Source: Acidobacteriota bacterium
GTDB taxonomy: Bacteria; Acidobacteriota; Thermoanaerobaculia; Multivoradales; JBCCEF01
Assembly (NCBI GenBank): GCA_039028635.1
Contig: JBCCHV010000009.1
Coordinates: forward strand, 79,446 to 127,831
Length of the DNA stretch: 48,386 nucleotides
Direction of reading: 5' to 3'
Shown here in pieces: positions 16,719-25,445 of this stretch. The notes under the pieces are model-generated. The model did not search any database. It saw only the letters and a list, made by a program, of their open reading frames with translations, and had not been told where the DNA came from. How positions within the stretch are numbered: the first letter of the stretch is position 1; each line of letters starts with the position of its first letter. The position numbers and the translations under genes were made by a program.

Positions 16719-16879
16719 GCAGTGACCCTATCCCGGAGACGGCGGTTTCGTCCACGGGAGCGCACTGCTACCCCCGATTGAGACATTCCCATGCCGAGTT
16801 TCGTTGCTTGGCGAGTGGGCCTGAGAAGCGATGGCGCTTCGCGGCCTTCAAGCAAACCAATCTCGCACGGAGGTGTGTG

Positions 16880-19800
16880 ATGTCGATATCGAGAAGCGCA
16901 GTATTCCTCAGTTTGTTCCTGTTGGCCGGCGCTGCCTTGGCCCAGCCACCGGGCAGCCCCAGTCCTCTGTCGGATCTCGAGCCGCCGATCCCGCTGGAAG
17001 AGGTCGCGGCCGGGGCCAATCTCCCTCCTCTCGTTCCTCAGCCGCAGCACGCGGAACGGACTTTCGAGGAGAACCGGGGCCAGTATCCCGCCTACATCGC
17101 CTACCTCTGGAATGGCGAGACGCTGATTCTTGAAGACGGTTCGAGTGTAGTGCTCCTGGACGCCGAGCCGACCTCGGTCGAAGGCCGCTTCGAGGCCGAT
17201 TTTCTGCGTATGGAGCTCGTTGGCTCGCGGCAGGCGCGGACGGAGGGTCGCCGGCCGGCGGCCGGTCATTTCAACTATCTCCGAGGATCGGAGTCGATCA
17301 CCGGTGTTTCGCGCTACCGCGAGGTGCTCTTTGATGAGGTCTATCCGGGGATCGACTTGGTCTACCGGGATCGCGGCGGAGACGGCGATTTGAAGTACGA
17401 CTTCTTGGTCGCGGCGGGCGTCGACCCGTCGGTCATTCGCATGCGATTCCAAGGGGCCGAGAACGTTCGCCTCGGTGAGGACGGCGAGTTGATCGTCGCG
17501 GTGCCAGGTCGCGAGGTGGTGCACCAGAGGCCCTTTGCCTTCGAGTCGATGGACGATAGCCGGCGAGAGGTCGAGGTGGCCTATCTTCTGTTGGCCGACG
17601 GCTCGGTGGGCTTCGTGGTGGAAGGCCGGAACCCGGATCGCGCGCTGGTGATCGATCCCGAGATCCTTTACTCCACTTATCTCGGCGGCAGTCAGACCGT
17701 CGATCGCACCACCTGCCCTTCGGTCGGTGGCGAGCTCGACAGTGCCCAGTCGATTGCGGTCGATGGGCAGAGCCGGGCGGTGATCGGCGGGCGCACCTGT
17801 GCCATCGATTTTCCGGTGGAGAATCCCTTTCAGAGCGACCTCGCCAGCGTTACCTTCGAGTCTCACACCGATGGTTTCGTGACCCGCTTCGCCCCCGACG
17901 GTCAGACCCTGGAGTTTTCGACCTACCTCGGCGGTGCGGACTACGACGTGGTCAATGCGGTTGCGATCGGCCCTGGAGACTTCGTGACCGTGGCTGGCAG
18001 CACGGTCTCGGAGGATTTCCCCCTCGAGGACGAGCTCTTCAACGAGCTTTCGATGGGCACCACCGCCGAGGATGCCTTCGTCACCGTGTTCAATGCCAGC
18101 GGCGACACCCTGGAGTTCTCGACCTATCTCGGCGGTAGCGACCACGAGCGCGGTCTGGGCGTTGCCATTGGGCCCGAGGGTGAGATCGCCGTCGTCGGCG
18201 ACACCAACTCCGAGGACTTCCCGCTGGAGGAGCCGTTCCAGACCTACATCGATGCCGAGGACGCTTTCGTCACCGTCATCGCGCCAGATTTTTCGGGCCT
18301 GGTCTTTTCGACTCTCCTGGCCTCCGCGATGGATGACTCTGCCGAGGACGTCGCGATCGACCTGTTCGGTCGGGTGGTGGTGATCGGCACGACCCTCAGT
18401 CCGGCCTTGGGGCCCGACCTTCTGCCCACCGTCAACGCCCTCAAGGCGGTCAACGACAACTTCCTCCAGGATGCCTTCCTGGCGAGCTTCGAGTCCACCG
18501 GTCAGCCGGTGTTCGTCACCTTGCTCGGTGGACCCGAGACCGACGACGGCCTGGCGGTTGCGGTCAACAATCAAGGTCAGATCTTCGCCACCGGGACGAC
18601 CGGTGGAGATCTCTTCCCGGAGCCTTCCCCCGATGCTTTCCAGCCGGGCTTCGGTGGCTCTTCCGACTCCTACGTGGTCAAGCTCGATGGCGCCGGGCAG
18701 ACCGTTCTCTATTCGACCTACTTCGGAGGCCCAAACTTCGAAGAGGCGCGGGGAATTGCCGTCGACGCCTACGGTGCGGCGGTCATCGCCGGCGAGTCCT
18801 CGGGGGGCGAGCTGCCGCTCGCTTCTCCGATCCAGGACACCCCCGCTGGCCTGCGCGATGCCTTTGTCGCCAAGCTGACCACGGAGGCCGACGCGTTGTT
18901 GTTCTCGACCTATCTCGGAGGGACTTCGGAAGAGGTCGGCACCGATGTGGCGGTGGACCACGAGGGCTCGACTTACCTCACTGGCTTCACCTTCTCGGAC
19001 GATTATCCGGTTCGCGATCCCTACCAGGGTGAGCTGCTGGGCGAAATCGACGCCGTGGTCACCAAGCTGGGCGAATCGCTGGTCGATTTTCGCTACGAGT
19101 ATGCCACCAAGGTGGTGTGCGGCGAGCAGCCCGAGGCGGAGGAGCTGGTGCTGGCGCGTGGTGCTTACGCCACCACGGTGAACGTCCACAGCCCGGGCCG
19201 GGAACGGTCGCGCTTCCGCAAGAAGCTCGCGCTGTCGATTCCGCCCGGATTCCAGCAGCCGGGGCCGATCGTGCCGCTGTCCTTCGATTCCCTCGACTAT
19301 GACGAGGCGCTGGCCTCGGACTGTGAGGATCTGCGGCAGCGTCTCGCCGCGGCCGACCCGAACGATGAATCTGGCGCCCAGGCGGCGGACTTCTTCGAGG
19401 GCTTTCTGGTGCTCCAGAGCACCCATCCGCTGGATGTCACTGCCGTGTACTCGAGCGCCGCTCTCGACGCTTCGCGTCTTGCCGGGGACAACGCTTCGAT
19501 CGATGTCGAAGAGGTCTCCGAGCGGGATCGCATCGAGCCCACCGACCTCGCGATCACCAAGCAGGCTTTCCGACTGCCGTCGATCTTCGCCGCGGATGAG
19601 TGGGAGTACTTCTTTGTCGGTTATTGGGTGACGGTGACCAATCTCGGCGACTCCGAGGCCTACGATCTCGTGGTCAAGGATTTCCTCGCCTGGGACGGTG
19701 CCTTCGTCGTCGTTCCGGTCGAAGACACCTTCGTCGCCGGCAACGGCGGCACCCTGACCCTCGATCAGTGGACTCCGATTCCCTGGTCGTCGGGAACCTT

Positions 19801-19984
19801 CGAGTTGACCGGCGAGATTCCTTCCCTCGGGGCTGGCGAGACTACCGGTATCGGCTTCTGGACGATTGGCGCACGCCACTTGAGTCAGGCGCCTTCGACG
19901 GTGGTCAACACGGTCTTCCTGACCAGTGCTGGGGATGACCCCAATCCGGTCAACAACACCGATGTCGAGGTGACGGATCTCTAG
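16880..19984 (+). CDS. Large secreted SBBP-repeat beta-propeller protein
   Basis: The 1034-aa protein starts at ATG 16880 (AGG seven bases upstream) with a signal peptide (AVFLSLFLLAGAALA). An N-terminal DUF7948-like region (FEENRGQYPAYIAYLWNG, YDFLVAAGVDPSVIRMRFQG) leads into many SBBP repeats of about 50-60 residues. Each carries a variant of LEFSTYLGGxDYD and VAGSTxSxDFPL, and they recur through about residue 740. The C-terminal part holds a DUF11/CARDB-like Ig fold (YWVTVTNLGDSEAYDLVVKDF). It is probably a large cell-surface or secreted adhesive or binding protein. Such proteins are typical of Acidobacteriota and related phyla; ligand unknown. A GC-rich hairpin follows the stop. Confidence 0.9.
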   Translation: MSISRSAVFLSLFLLAGAALAQPPGSPSPLSDLEPPIPLEEVAAGANLPPLVPQPQHAERTFEENRGQYPAYIAYLWNGETLILEDGSSVVLLDAEPTSVEGRFEADFLRMELVGSRQARTEGRRPAAGHFNYLRGSESITGVSRYREVLFDEVYPGIDLVYRDRGGDGDLKYDFLVAAGVDPSVIRMRFQGAENVRLGEDGELIVAVPGREVVHQRPFAFESMDDSRREVEVAYLLLADGSVGFVVEGRNPDRALVIDPEILYSTYLGGSQTVDRTTCPSVGGELDSAQSIAVDGQSRAVIGGRTCAIDFPVENPFQSDLASVTFESHTDGFVTRFAPDGQTLEFSTYLGGADYDVVNAVAIGPGDFVTVAGSTVSEDFPLEDELFNELSMGTTAEDAFVTVFNASGDTLEFSTYLGGSDHERGLGVAIGPEGEIAVVGDTNSEDFPLEEPFQTYIDAEDAFVTVIAPDFSGLVFSTLLASAMDDSAEDVAIDLFGRVVVIGTTLSPALGPDLLPTVNALKAVNDNFLQDAFLASFESTGQPVFVTLLGGPETDDGLAVAVNNQGQIFATGTTGGDLFPEPSPDAFQPGFGGSSDSYVVKLDGAGQTVLYSTYFGGPNFEEARGIAVDAYGAAVIAGESSGGELPLASPIQDTPAGLRDAFVAKLTTEADALLFSTYLGGTSEEVGTDVAVDHEGSTYLTGFTFSDDYPVRDPYQGELLGEIDAVVTKLGESLVDFRYEYATKVVCGEQPEAEELVLARGAYATTVNVHSPGRERSRFRKKLALSIPPGFQQPGPIVPLSFDSLDYDEALASDCEDLRQRLAAADPNDESGAQAADFFEGFLVLQSTHPLDVTAVYSSAALDASRLAGDNASIDVEEVSERDRIEPTDLAITKQAFRLPSIFAADEWEYFFVGYWVTVTNLGDSEAYDLVVKDFLAWDGAFVVVPVEDTFVAGNGGTLTLDQWTPIPWSSGTFELTGEIPSLGAGETTGIGFWTIGARHLSQAPSTVVNTVFLTSAGDDPNPVNNTDVEVTDL

Positions 19985-20006
19985 GACGTCAGGAGTTTCG
20001 TGAGCT

Positions 20007-20047
20007 ACCGAACCGCCGGTTCTGCGAATGCAGGCCGGCGGTTTGGT
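20007..20047 (+). terminator. Hairpin terminator after the SBBP-repeat gene
   Basis: A 13-bp stem (ACCGAACCGCCGG with CCGGCGGTTTGGT, one G-U pair) with a 15-nt loop begins 22 bases after the stop codon. No long T-run follows. Confidence 0.55.
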
Positions 20048-20271
20048 GCTTCGAGCCGAGGCCCAGGAGCAGCCGTCTCGCTCTGGGTCGAGGCTCGACG
20101 GCATGCTTCTACTGTGCCACCGTGCTCCACTGTCCCGTGTCGCCGGTTTCGAAGCCTTCGGCGAAAACCAATGGGTTTCGCAACAGGGTGTCGCCGGTCA
20201 AGTTGAGGGAACCTCCGGGAGCTCTGATGTCGGGACGCCGCCGCCAGCGTGCCGGAGTCTGGGATCCCGGG

Positions 20272-21129
20272 CTAGTCCGCCTCGCGGAGGATCTTCCGGA
20301 CCTTGCCCGGGGGAGCGCCGAAGGCTCTCCGAAAGGTCTCGGTGAAGTGGCTCTGATGCGAGAAGCCGAGGTCGAGGGCGAGGTCCGCAAGCGATGTGTC
20401 GCTCTGCTCGAGCCGCACCAGCCCGGCTCGCAGGCGCAGGCATTGGCGATAGGTGTGCACCGTGACTCCGGTGTAGCGCTTGAAGCTGCGGCAGAGATGG
20501 AACACCGACGTTCCGACCTCGGTGGCCAGCTCGGCGAGGGTCAACGGTCGGTGCCATTCGAAGGCCAGGCGATCCTTGACCGCCTCGATCCGGTCGCGCC
20601 CTCGCCGATCCTCGGAAGGCGGAACGCTTCGCGCCTCGTAGCTCGTGGCGAGAACCTCTTCGAGGATCTCGAGGGCTTGCTCGAGAACCCAATCAGGATC
20701 CACTGTCGACCGCCCCTCGACGGTCGCCAGCAGCAGTCGCTGCTTGAGATAGGTGCCAGAGTCGACGGGGCCCGCTTGCAGCGACAGCGGTCGGTCCCGG
20801 TCCGGCTCCGGGTCATGCCGGGCCAGGGCCGGGAGAAGGGTCTCGGTGTCGAAGAGGAAGATGTTGCCCGAGTCCCCGGCCGGATGGAGCTGTCGGCGTC
20901 GAAAGGGATCGCCGTGGTTGTAATAGGCCGCGACGCTCGGGTCGATCCGGACGGCCGGTTGGTCGGCATGGCGGATCTCGACCGGCACCTCGGCGAAGGC
21001 GATGTTGTGGCCATCGACGATGCGGTTCTCTCGCCGCCACCGTTCATGCCCCTGCGGGCAGCGGAATCGGCAGAGGGTCAGGCCCGGGCCTGTGAACACC
21101 ACCGTCTGGACGTCGGATTCAGCCTTCAC
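20272..21129 (-). CDS. AraC family transcriptional regulator
   Basis: From the GTG at 21129 the protein is 285 aa. Its N-terminal half is a cupin-like sensing domain of the AraC type (FTGPGLTLCRFRCPQGHERW, VRIDPSVAAYYNHGDPFRRR). The C-terminal ~100 residues contain two helix-turn-helix units: LTLAELATEVGTSVFHLCRSFKR, then TSLADLALDLGFSHQSHFTETF, with the family ending FGAPPGKVRKIL. It is transcribed divergently from the beta-propeller gene at 21259 across about 130 bases and is the obvious candidate regulator of that gene. The start is uncertain because the frame is open far upstream; other GTG codons lie a few residues earlier. Confidence 0.88.
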   Translation of the reverse strand: MKAESDVQTVVFTGPGLTLCRFRCPQGHERWRRENRIVDGHNIAFAEVPVEIRHADQPAVRIDPSVAAYYNHGDPFRRRQLHPAGDSGNIFLFDTETLLPALARHDPEPDRDRPLSLQAGPVDSGTYLKQRLLLATVEGRSTVDPDWVLEQALEILEEVLATSYEARSVPPSEDRRGRDRIEAVKDRLAFEWHRPLTLAELATEVGTSVFHLCRSFKRYTGVTVHTYRQCLRLRAGLVRLEQSDTSLADLALDLGFSHQSHFTETFRRAFGAPPGKVRKILREAD

Positions 21130-21258
21130 GCTGGGGAAGAGTACGGCGGCTCCGACGACCGGGTTGCATGGATGGAGGTCAAGATCTCGATAGAAAGTCC
21201 CTGCCGATCCGCGTAGCGTTCTCGCCGTCCGAGGATGAATGGAGGAGGGAGGTTCAGC

Positions 21259-22176
21259 ATGAAGCAGCGGGATTTTCTCTTGCCGATGGTTCTGGTCGCC
21301 GGTTTGGTATCGGGTTCCGACACGGCGGCTGGCGATGCCGGCGCCGGTCGAGTGTCCACCCTGGCGGAGGTGCCGGGCGGCACCGGTGGTTTGGTGGTGG
21401 ACCGCGATGGCTTCGTTTACTCTGCCGACTTCGGCGCCATCCTGGGGGATCCGAAAACCGCCGGGACACGTCTCTTCCGAATTGCTCCGGACGGCGAGAC
21501 TTCGGTCTTCGCTCGCGGCTTCGATGGTGCCTCGGGAGTCGCCCTCGGTGCCGACGGCAGCTTCTACCAGTCGAACATCCGGGGCGGCTTCATCAGTCGC
21601 GTCGCCCCGGACGGTCAGGTCACGACCTTCGTGAAGGAAGGGGTGAGCGGGCCGGTGGGCGTGGTGGTCGACGACCAGGGGGTTCTCTGGATCGCCAACT
21701 GCGGCGGCAACTCGATTCAGAAAATAACCGCCGACGGATCCTCGTCTCGCTTCGTCGAGAGCCCGTTGTTCAAGTGTCCCAACGGCATCACTCTCGACCC
21801 GCGCGGCAACCTCTACGTCGCCAACTTCTACAGCGGTGACGTGATCAAGATCACGCCCGGGGGCGAAGCGACGGTGCTGGCGACCCTGCCGGGGGGCAAC
21901 AACGGCCACATCGTCTTCGCCCACGGAGTGCTCTACGTCGTGGCTCGCAAGGCCCACCAGATCTACACCGTCAGTCTCGAGGGCGAGGTGACCCTGTTCG
22001 CCGGCAGCGGCGAGAAGGGCGGTGCCGACGGCGCGCTCCTGGAGGCGAGCTTCTGTTTCCCGAACGACATCGCCGTCAGCCCCGACGGCCGCCGCCTCTA
22101 CGTCAACGAGGTCGCCGATGAAACCTCAGAGGGTCGCAAACTCGCGCCGACCCGCATCCGCATCCTCGAACGCTGA
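21259..22176 (+). CDS. Exported NHL/SMP-30-type beta-propeller protein
   Basis: The 305-aa protein begins at ATG 21259, after GGAGGAGGGAGG (eight bases upstream), with a signal peptide (FLLPMVLVAGLVSGSDTAAG). Six-bladed propeller repeats follow, each with a pattern like GLVVDRDGFVYSADF, GVALGADGSFYQSN, GVVVDDQGVLWIANCGGNSIQKI, GITLDPRGNLYVANFYSGDVIKI and DIAVSPDGRRLYVNEV. This family covers gluconolactonase/SMP-30-like lactonases and NHL-type binding proteins. No diagnostic lactonase metal site was identified with confidence. Expression is probably governed by the divergent AraC regulator. Confidence 0.85.
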   Translation: MKQRDFLLPMVLVAGLVSGSDTAAGDAGAGRVSTLAEVPGGTGGLVVDRDGFVYSADFGAILGDPKTAGTRLFRIAPDGETSVFARGFDGASGVALGADGSFYQSNIRGGFISRVAPDGQVTTFVKEGVSGPVGVVVDDQGVLWIANCGGNSIQKITADGSSSRFVESPLFKCPNGITLDPRGNLYVANFYSGDVIKITPGGEATVLATLPGGNNGHIVFAHGVLYVVARKAHQIYTVSLEGEVTLFAGSGEKGGADGALLEASFCFPNDIAVSPDGRRLYVNEVADETSEGRKLAPTRIRILER

Positions 22177-22361
22177 GAGCTCGGGTCGACCTGATCCTCT
22201 CTGTTTCTCCGCGGCGAGGCGGTCGGCGGCGGATCGTTTTCGAGGAAGAAGTAATTTTAGTTATGCTATAAGCTGATTGACGAGCAGTTGGACGATTTGC
22301 ATCACCGGATCCGCGCCAGCCTCGATTCGAAGCCTTGGAGCAAGTCTTCCTTGACCATCGC

Positions 22362-23669
22362 ATGAGCCGATTGGGCCTTTCGAGTGCGATTTTGCGCGCG
22401 GCCGAAGTCGCCGGACTCCTTGCCTGGCACAGTCTGCGCTGCGGTGGGCGGCTGCTCGCCGCTCGGCGGCCTTTCAGAGGGCGAAGTGCTGCCACGCCTT
22501 CGGCGCGACTGATCGGGCGCACGCTGGTCGAGCTGTGCGAGGGACTCGGTGCCGCCTTCGTCAAGATCGGACAGGTGGCGAGCGCCCGGCCGGATCTTCT
22601 TTCGGCCGATTTGGTTCGCGAGCTGCGGCGGCTGCAGGATGAAGTGGCGCCGATCCCCGCTCACCGCATACCGGCTCTCTTACAGAACGCCTTCGAGCGC
22701 GATCCCAGTGAGATCTTTGCTGACTTCGATCTCCGGCCGGTCGGTAGCGCCAGCTTGGCGCAGGTTCATCGCGCCACTTTGAGGGAGCCCGTCGATGGGG
22801 TGCGGGAGGTCGCCGTCAAGCTCCTTCGTCCCAAGGTCGAGTGGCAGATTCGCAGCGACCTGCGCCTGTTGGGGTTGATGGTTCGGGCCATCGACTGGCT
22901 GCCGCCGTTGCGGCCGCTGCCGCTGCGCGAGGCGGTCGCCGAAGTCGGCGCCGCTGTCGAGCAGCAGCTCGACCTGGAGGGCGAGGCGCGTAGCAACGGC
23001 CGCTTTCGTGCCAACCTCGAGCACCAGGCGGTGTGCCTGCCGAAAGTGATCGCGCCGTGGTCGAACCGACGAGCTTTGACCATGGAGTATCTCCCGGACC
23101 TCGAGCGCCTCGACCGCTCGTCTCTCGATCGATCCGCCCTCGAAGAGGCGACCCTCACCGGCCTTCGGACCCTCTTCCGCATGATCTTCATCGATGGTTT
23201 CGTGCATGCGGATCTCCATCCCGGCAACGTCTTCTTTCGCCACCGGGGTGAGGTGGTTCTGGTCGACACCGGGCTGGTCGCGCTCTTGCCCGACCCCGAT
23301 CGGCGCGAGTTCAAGACCTTCTTCTCCGGCATGGTCGCCAACGACGGTCGGCGCTGCGCCGCGGTGGTGGAGCGAATGGCGGTCTTCAAGGGCCCGGCCT
23401 TCGATTCGCAACGGTTTACGCAAGCCATGGTGGCCTTGATCGCGCATCACTCACGGCTGGTGACCGACGACTTCGAGGTCGCCGCCTTCGTCGCCCAGCT
23501 CTTCGAGCTCCAGCGTCGTCACGATCTGCGGGGCTCGACGGCCTTCACCATGACGATTCTGTCGCTGGCGGTGTACGAAGGCATCGTCAAGCAAACTCAC
23601 CCAACCCTCGATTTTCAGCGTCAGGCGATGGCCTTTCTGGTGCGCCATCGGTTGAACCGCGATCCATGA
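22362..23669 (+). CDS. ABC1/UbiB (AarF) family protein kinase-like ATPase
   Basis: About 435 aa, with the UbiB hallmarks: the KxGQ motif in FVKIGQVASARPDLL, an A-rich loop in GSASLAQVHRA, the invariant lysine in EVAVKLLRP, and a catalytic segment GFVHADLHPGNVFF with DTGLV as the metal-binding motif. The C-terminus lacks an obvious pair of transmembrane helices. In bacteria such proteins support ubiquinone or other isoprenoid-lipid metabolism, with ATPase more than kinase activity. The start is taken at ATG 22362; a TTG nine codons upstream is possible. TATAAG at 22267-22272 in an AT-rich patch may be part of its promoter. It stands alone, with no ubiquinone genes nearby. Confidence 0.9.
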   Translation: MSRLGLSSAILRAAEVAGLLAWHSLRCGGRLLAARRPFRGRSAATPSARLIGRTLVELCEGLGAAFVKIGQVASARPDLLSADLVRELRRLQDEVAPIPAHRIPALLQNAFERDPSEIFADFDLRPVGSASLAQVHRATLREPVDGVREVAVKLLRPKVEWQIRSDLRLLGLMVRAIDWLPPLRPLPLREAVAEVGAAVEQQLDLEGEARSNGRFRANLEHQAVCLPKVIAPWSNRRALTMEYLPDLERLDRSSLDRSALEEATLTGLRTLFRMIFIDGFVHADLHPGNVFFRHRGEVVLVDTGLVALLPDPDRREFKTFFSGMVANDGRRCAAVVERMAVFKGPAFDSQRFTQAMVALIAHHSRLVTDDFEVAAFVAQLFELQRRHDLRGSTAFTMTILSLAVYEGIVKQTHPTLDFQRQAMAFLVRHRLNRDP

Positions 23670-23671
23670 GA

Positions 23672-23685
23672 CCGCGGGCCCGCGG
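23672..23685. terminator. Palindrome between convergent genes
   Basis: CCGCGGGCCCGCGG is a perfect 14-bp palindrome in the 18-bp gap between the UbiB-type gene and the convergent small exported protein. It could form a hairpin on either transcript. No T-tract follows. Confidence 0.3.
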
Positions 23686-23687
23686 CG

Positions 23688-24128
23688 CTAGTCTTGGCCG
23701 CTGCGAGACCAGAGCCCGTCTTCGCGTTGCCAGTCGTAGCGTGCGGCTCCGTCGCGCTCCTGAATCGTCACCTCGAGCACTTCGAGCTTCTCGGGATCGG
23801 TTCCGCGAAGAAACACGTCGACGATGAAGGGTGATCCGGACTCGTCGGTCATGTGGGCACTGGCGAAGTAGGTGGTGGATTCGGTCAGCCCGAAACGTTC
23901 CTGGTCGAGGGATTTGAAGCTCAGGCGCAGCGACTCGTTGGCGACGGCGTCGTAGACCCAGAAGCTGCCGTGCTTGGCGCTCTGGGTCTCGATGTGCTTG
24001 CGCACCGCCGCGGCGCCTTCCTCGGCGGAGAGGCCGGCGTCGCTTGCCGCGGCACCGGCGATGGCAGTCATCGCGACGAGGATAGAGGTCAAGACGATCC
24101 GGACGGAGGGCGCGAACTTCGGGCTCAT
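23688..24128 (-). CDS. Small exported protein of unknown function
   Basis: The 146-aa product starts at an ATG with AAAGGAG upstream and has a signal peptide (IVLTSILVAMTAIAGAAASDAG). The remaining ~115 residues form a single alpha+beta domain (EEGAAAVRKHIETQSAKHGSF, LRLSFKSLDQERFG, VDVFLRGTDPEKLEVLEVTIQ) ending with acidic and aromatic residues. The alternating charged strands resemble small periplasmic PepSY- or NTF2-like domains, but no family was assigned. It is convergent with the UbiB-type gene and divergent from the PhyH-type gene. Confidence 0.7.
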   Translation of the reverse strand: MSPKFAPSVRIVLTSILVAMTAIAGAAASDAGLSAEEGAAAVRKHIETQSAKHGSFWVYDAVANESLRLSFKSLDQERFGLTESTTYFASAHMTDESGSPFIVDVFLRGTDPEKLEVLEVTIQERDGAARYDWQREDGLWSRSGQD

Positions 24129-24250
24129 GGGGTGCTCCTTTCGGGAAGTGGCGAGCGCGAGGGAAGCTCACCGATCGAGTGCATCAATGGCTCGCGGCAC
24201 AGCCGATCCGGCGAGCCGGCGCGGGAAATAACATCTGATAGAATTTGAAT

Positions 24251-25033
24251 ATGTCGATTAAAGAAGGAGTGGGATTTTCTCAGCAGGTTGATCGCCACCG
24301 CGACGAGTTGCTGGCGCAATTTCATCGCCAGGGATATCTGGTGTTGCGCAACGTGCTCGATGCCGATCAGATCGAGGTTTTGAAGCAGGGTGTGCTCGCC
24401 GCCTTCGACGAGCCCGACGACGGCTATGGCTCGATCATCCGGGTTCAGATGTTCGAGCGCGATCCGATCTTCGAGGACATGGTGGACTTCCCGGGGGTGA
24501 TCGATCTCTTGGAGGCGATCCTCGGCACCAACTGCCACCTCTGTGCTCAGGCCGCGGCCAAGACCAGTCCCGGAAATACCATCGGCGAGTGGCACGTGGA
24601 CGACGATGTGCGCTTCCCGCTGCCGTCGGGCTACGAGCTGCCGCCTGAGATTCCGATGCCCTGCACCGGAGTCCACCTGATCTATTACCTGGTCGACGTG
24701 CCGCTGGAGCTGGGGCCGACGCAACTGGTTCCGGGCAGTCATCGCTCCGGGTTCGAGCCCGCGCCCTACGAAGAGCCGAGCTACAAAGGCCAGGGTCCGG
24801 TTTCGGCCGTCGGGCGTGCCGGCGACCTGGTCTTCTACCACCACGCGGTTTGGCATCGCGGCGGCCCGAACAGCGCCGGAACTCGCGTCACCCTGCATGC
24901 GGCTTATGGCTCGCGCTTTATCGCGCAGCGTTTCTATCCGTTCATGAACTACCGTCTGCCGACGGAGATCTTGGAGCGCTCGAGCCCGCGGCGCCGTCGC
25001 CTGTACGGACTTCATCCGCGCGGCGACGACTGA
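24251..25033 (+). CDS. Phytanoyl-CoA dioxygenase (PhyH) family protein
   Basis: The 260-aa protein has the double-stranded beta-helix of Fe(II)/2-oxoglutarate dioxygenases. The N-terminal FHRQGYLVLRNVLDADQIEVL is typical of PhyH proteins. Iron ligands are the H and D of WHVDDD and a distal His in HHAVWHRGGPN. The 2-oxoglutarate-binding Arg is in GTRVTLH. The family also includes hydroxylases of ectoine, halogenases and natural-product tailoring enzymes, so the substrate is open. The ATG at 24251 is chosen over a TTG two codons earlier. It is a single-gene unit convergent with the cupredoxin operon. Confidence 0.9.
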   Translation: MSIKEGVGFSQQVDRHRDELLAQFHRQGYLVLRNVLDADQIEVLKQGVLAAFDEPDDGYGSIIRVQMFERDPIFEDMVDFPGVIDLLEAILGTNCHLCAQAAAKTSPGNTIGEWHVDDDVRFPLPSGYELPPEIPMPCTGVHLIYYLVDVPLELGPTQLVPGSHRSGFEPAPYEEPSYKGQGPVSAVGRAGDLVFYHHAVWHRGGPNSAGTRVTLHAAYGSRFIAQRFYPFMNYRLPTEILERSSPRRRRLYGLHPRGDD

Positions 25034-25056
25034 GAGACGGTTGCCGGCCGCTCTGT

Positions 25057-25443
25057 TCATCGCGGCCCGCGAACCTTGTCTTCGGCGCCCTCCAGGAGGC
25101 TTCCAGGCTCGACCACTCGCACCGTCCCCACCATGCCTTGCTTGTGGTGGAAGCGGCAGCGAAAGAGAACCTCGCCCTCCTCGTCGAAGGTGGCCAGGAG
25201 CTCACCGGTTTCGGGCGGAAAGATCACCTGCTCGAGCTCGAGGTCGGGAATCTGGAAGGCGTGCGGTGAGATGCGCGCGATCACCCGGAAGAGCACCGGG
25301 CGACTGCGCTCGACGGTGACTTCCGACGGAGTGAACTGAAAGTCGGCGGTGTCGATGGTGACGATTTGCGGTGCGGTAGCGCCGTCATCGGCCGGTGAGA
25401 CGGGGACGGTCAGCAGAAGCCAGAGGACGAACAGGGAGCTCAT
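25057..25443 (-). CDS. Exported cupredoxin (type-1 copper protein)
   Basis: The 128-aa protein has a signal peptide (SLFVLWLLLTVPVSPADDG) and a plastocyanin/azurin-like fold. The copper ligands are visible: His in SPHAFQIP, Cys in FRCRFHHKQGM, then His and Met in that same loop. The short HHKQGM loop suggests a nitrosocyanin/COX2-like or blue-copper site. Its ATG lies two bases past the stop of the DUF5916 gene, so it is co-transcribed with that gene. It may carry electrons to or from the divergent di-haem cytochrome, a link inferred from position only. Confidence 0.88.
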   Translation of the reverse strand: MSSLFVLWLLLTVPVSPADDGATAPQIVTIDTADFQFTPSEVTVERSRPVLFRVIARISPHAFQIPDLELEQVIFPPETGELLATFDEEGEVLFRCRFHHKQGMVGTVRVVEPGSLLEGAEDKVRGPR

Positions 25444-25445
25444 GG

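Noticed and set aside
16715-20104. 1129-aa minus-strand frame opposite the SBBP-repeat gene
   Set aside because: Antisense shadow: repeat structure follows the repeats of the plus-strand gene and no start signal or signal peptide is present.
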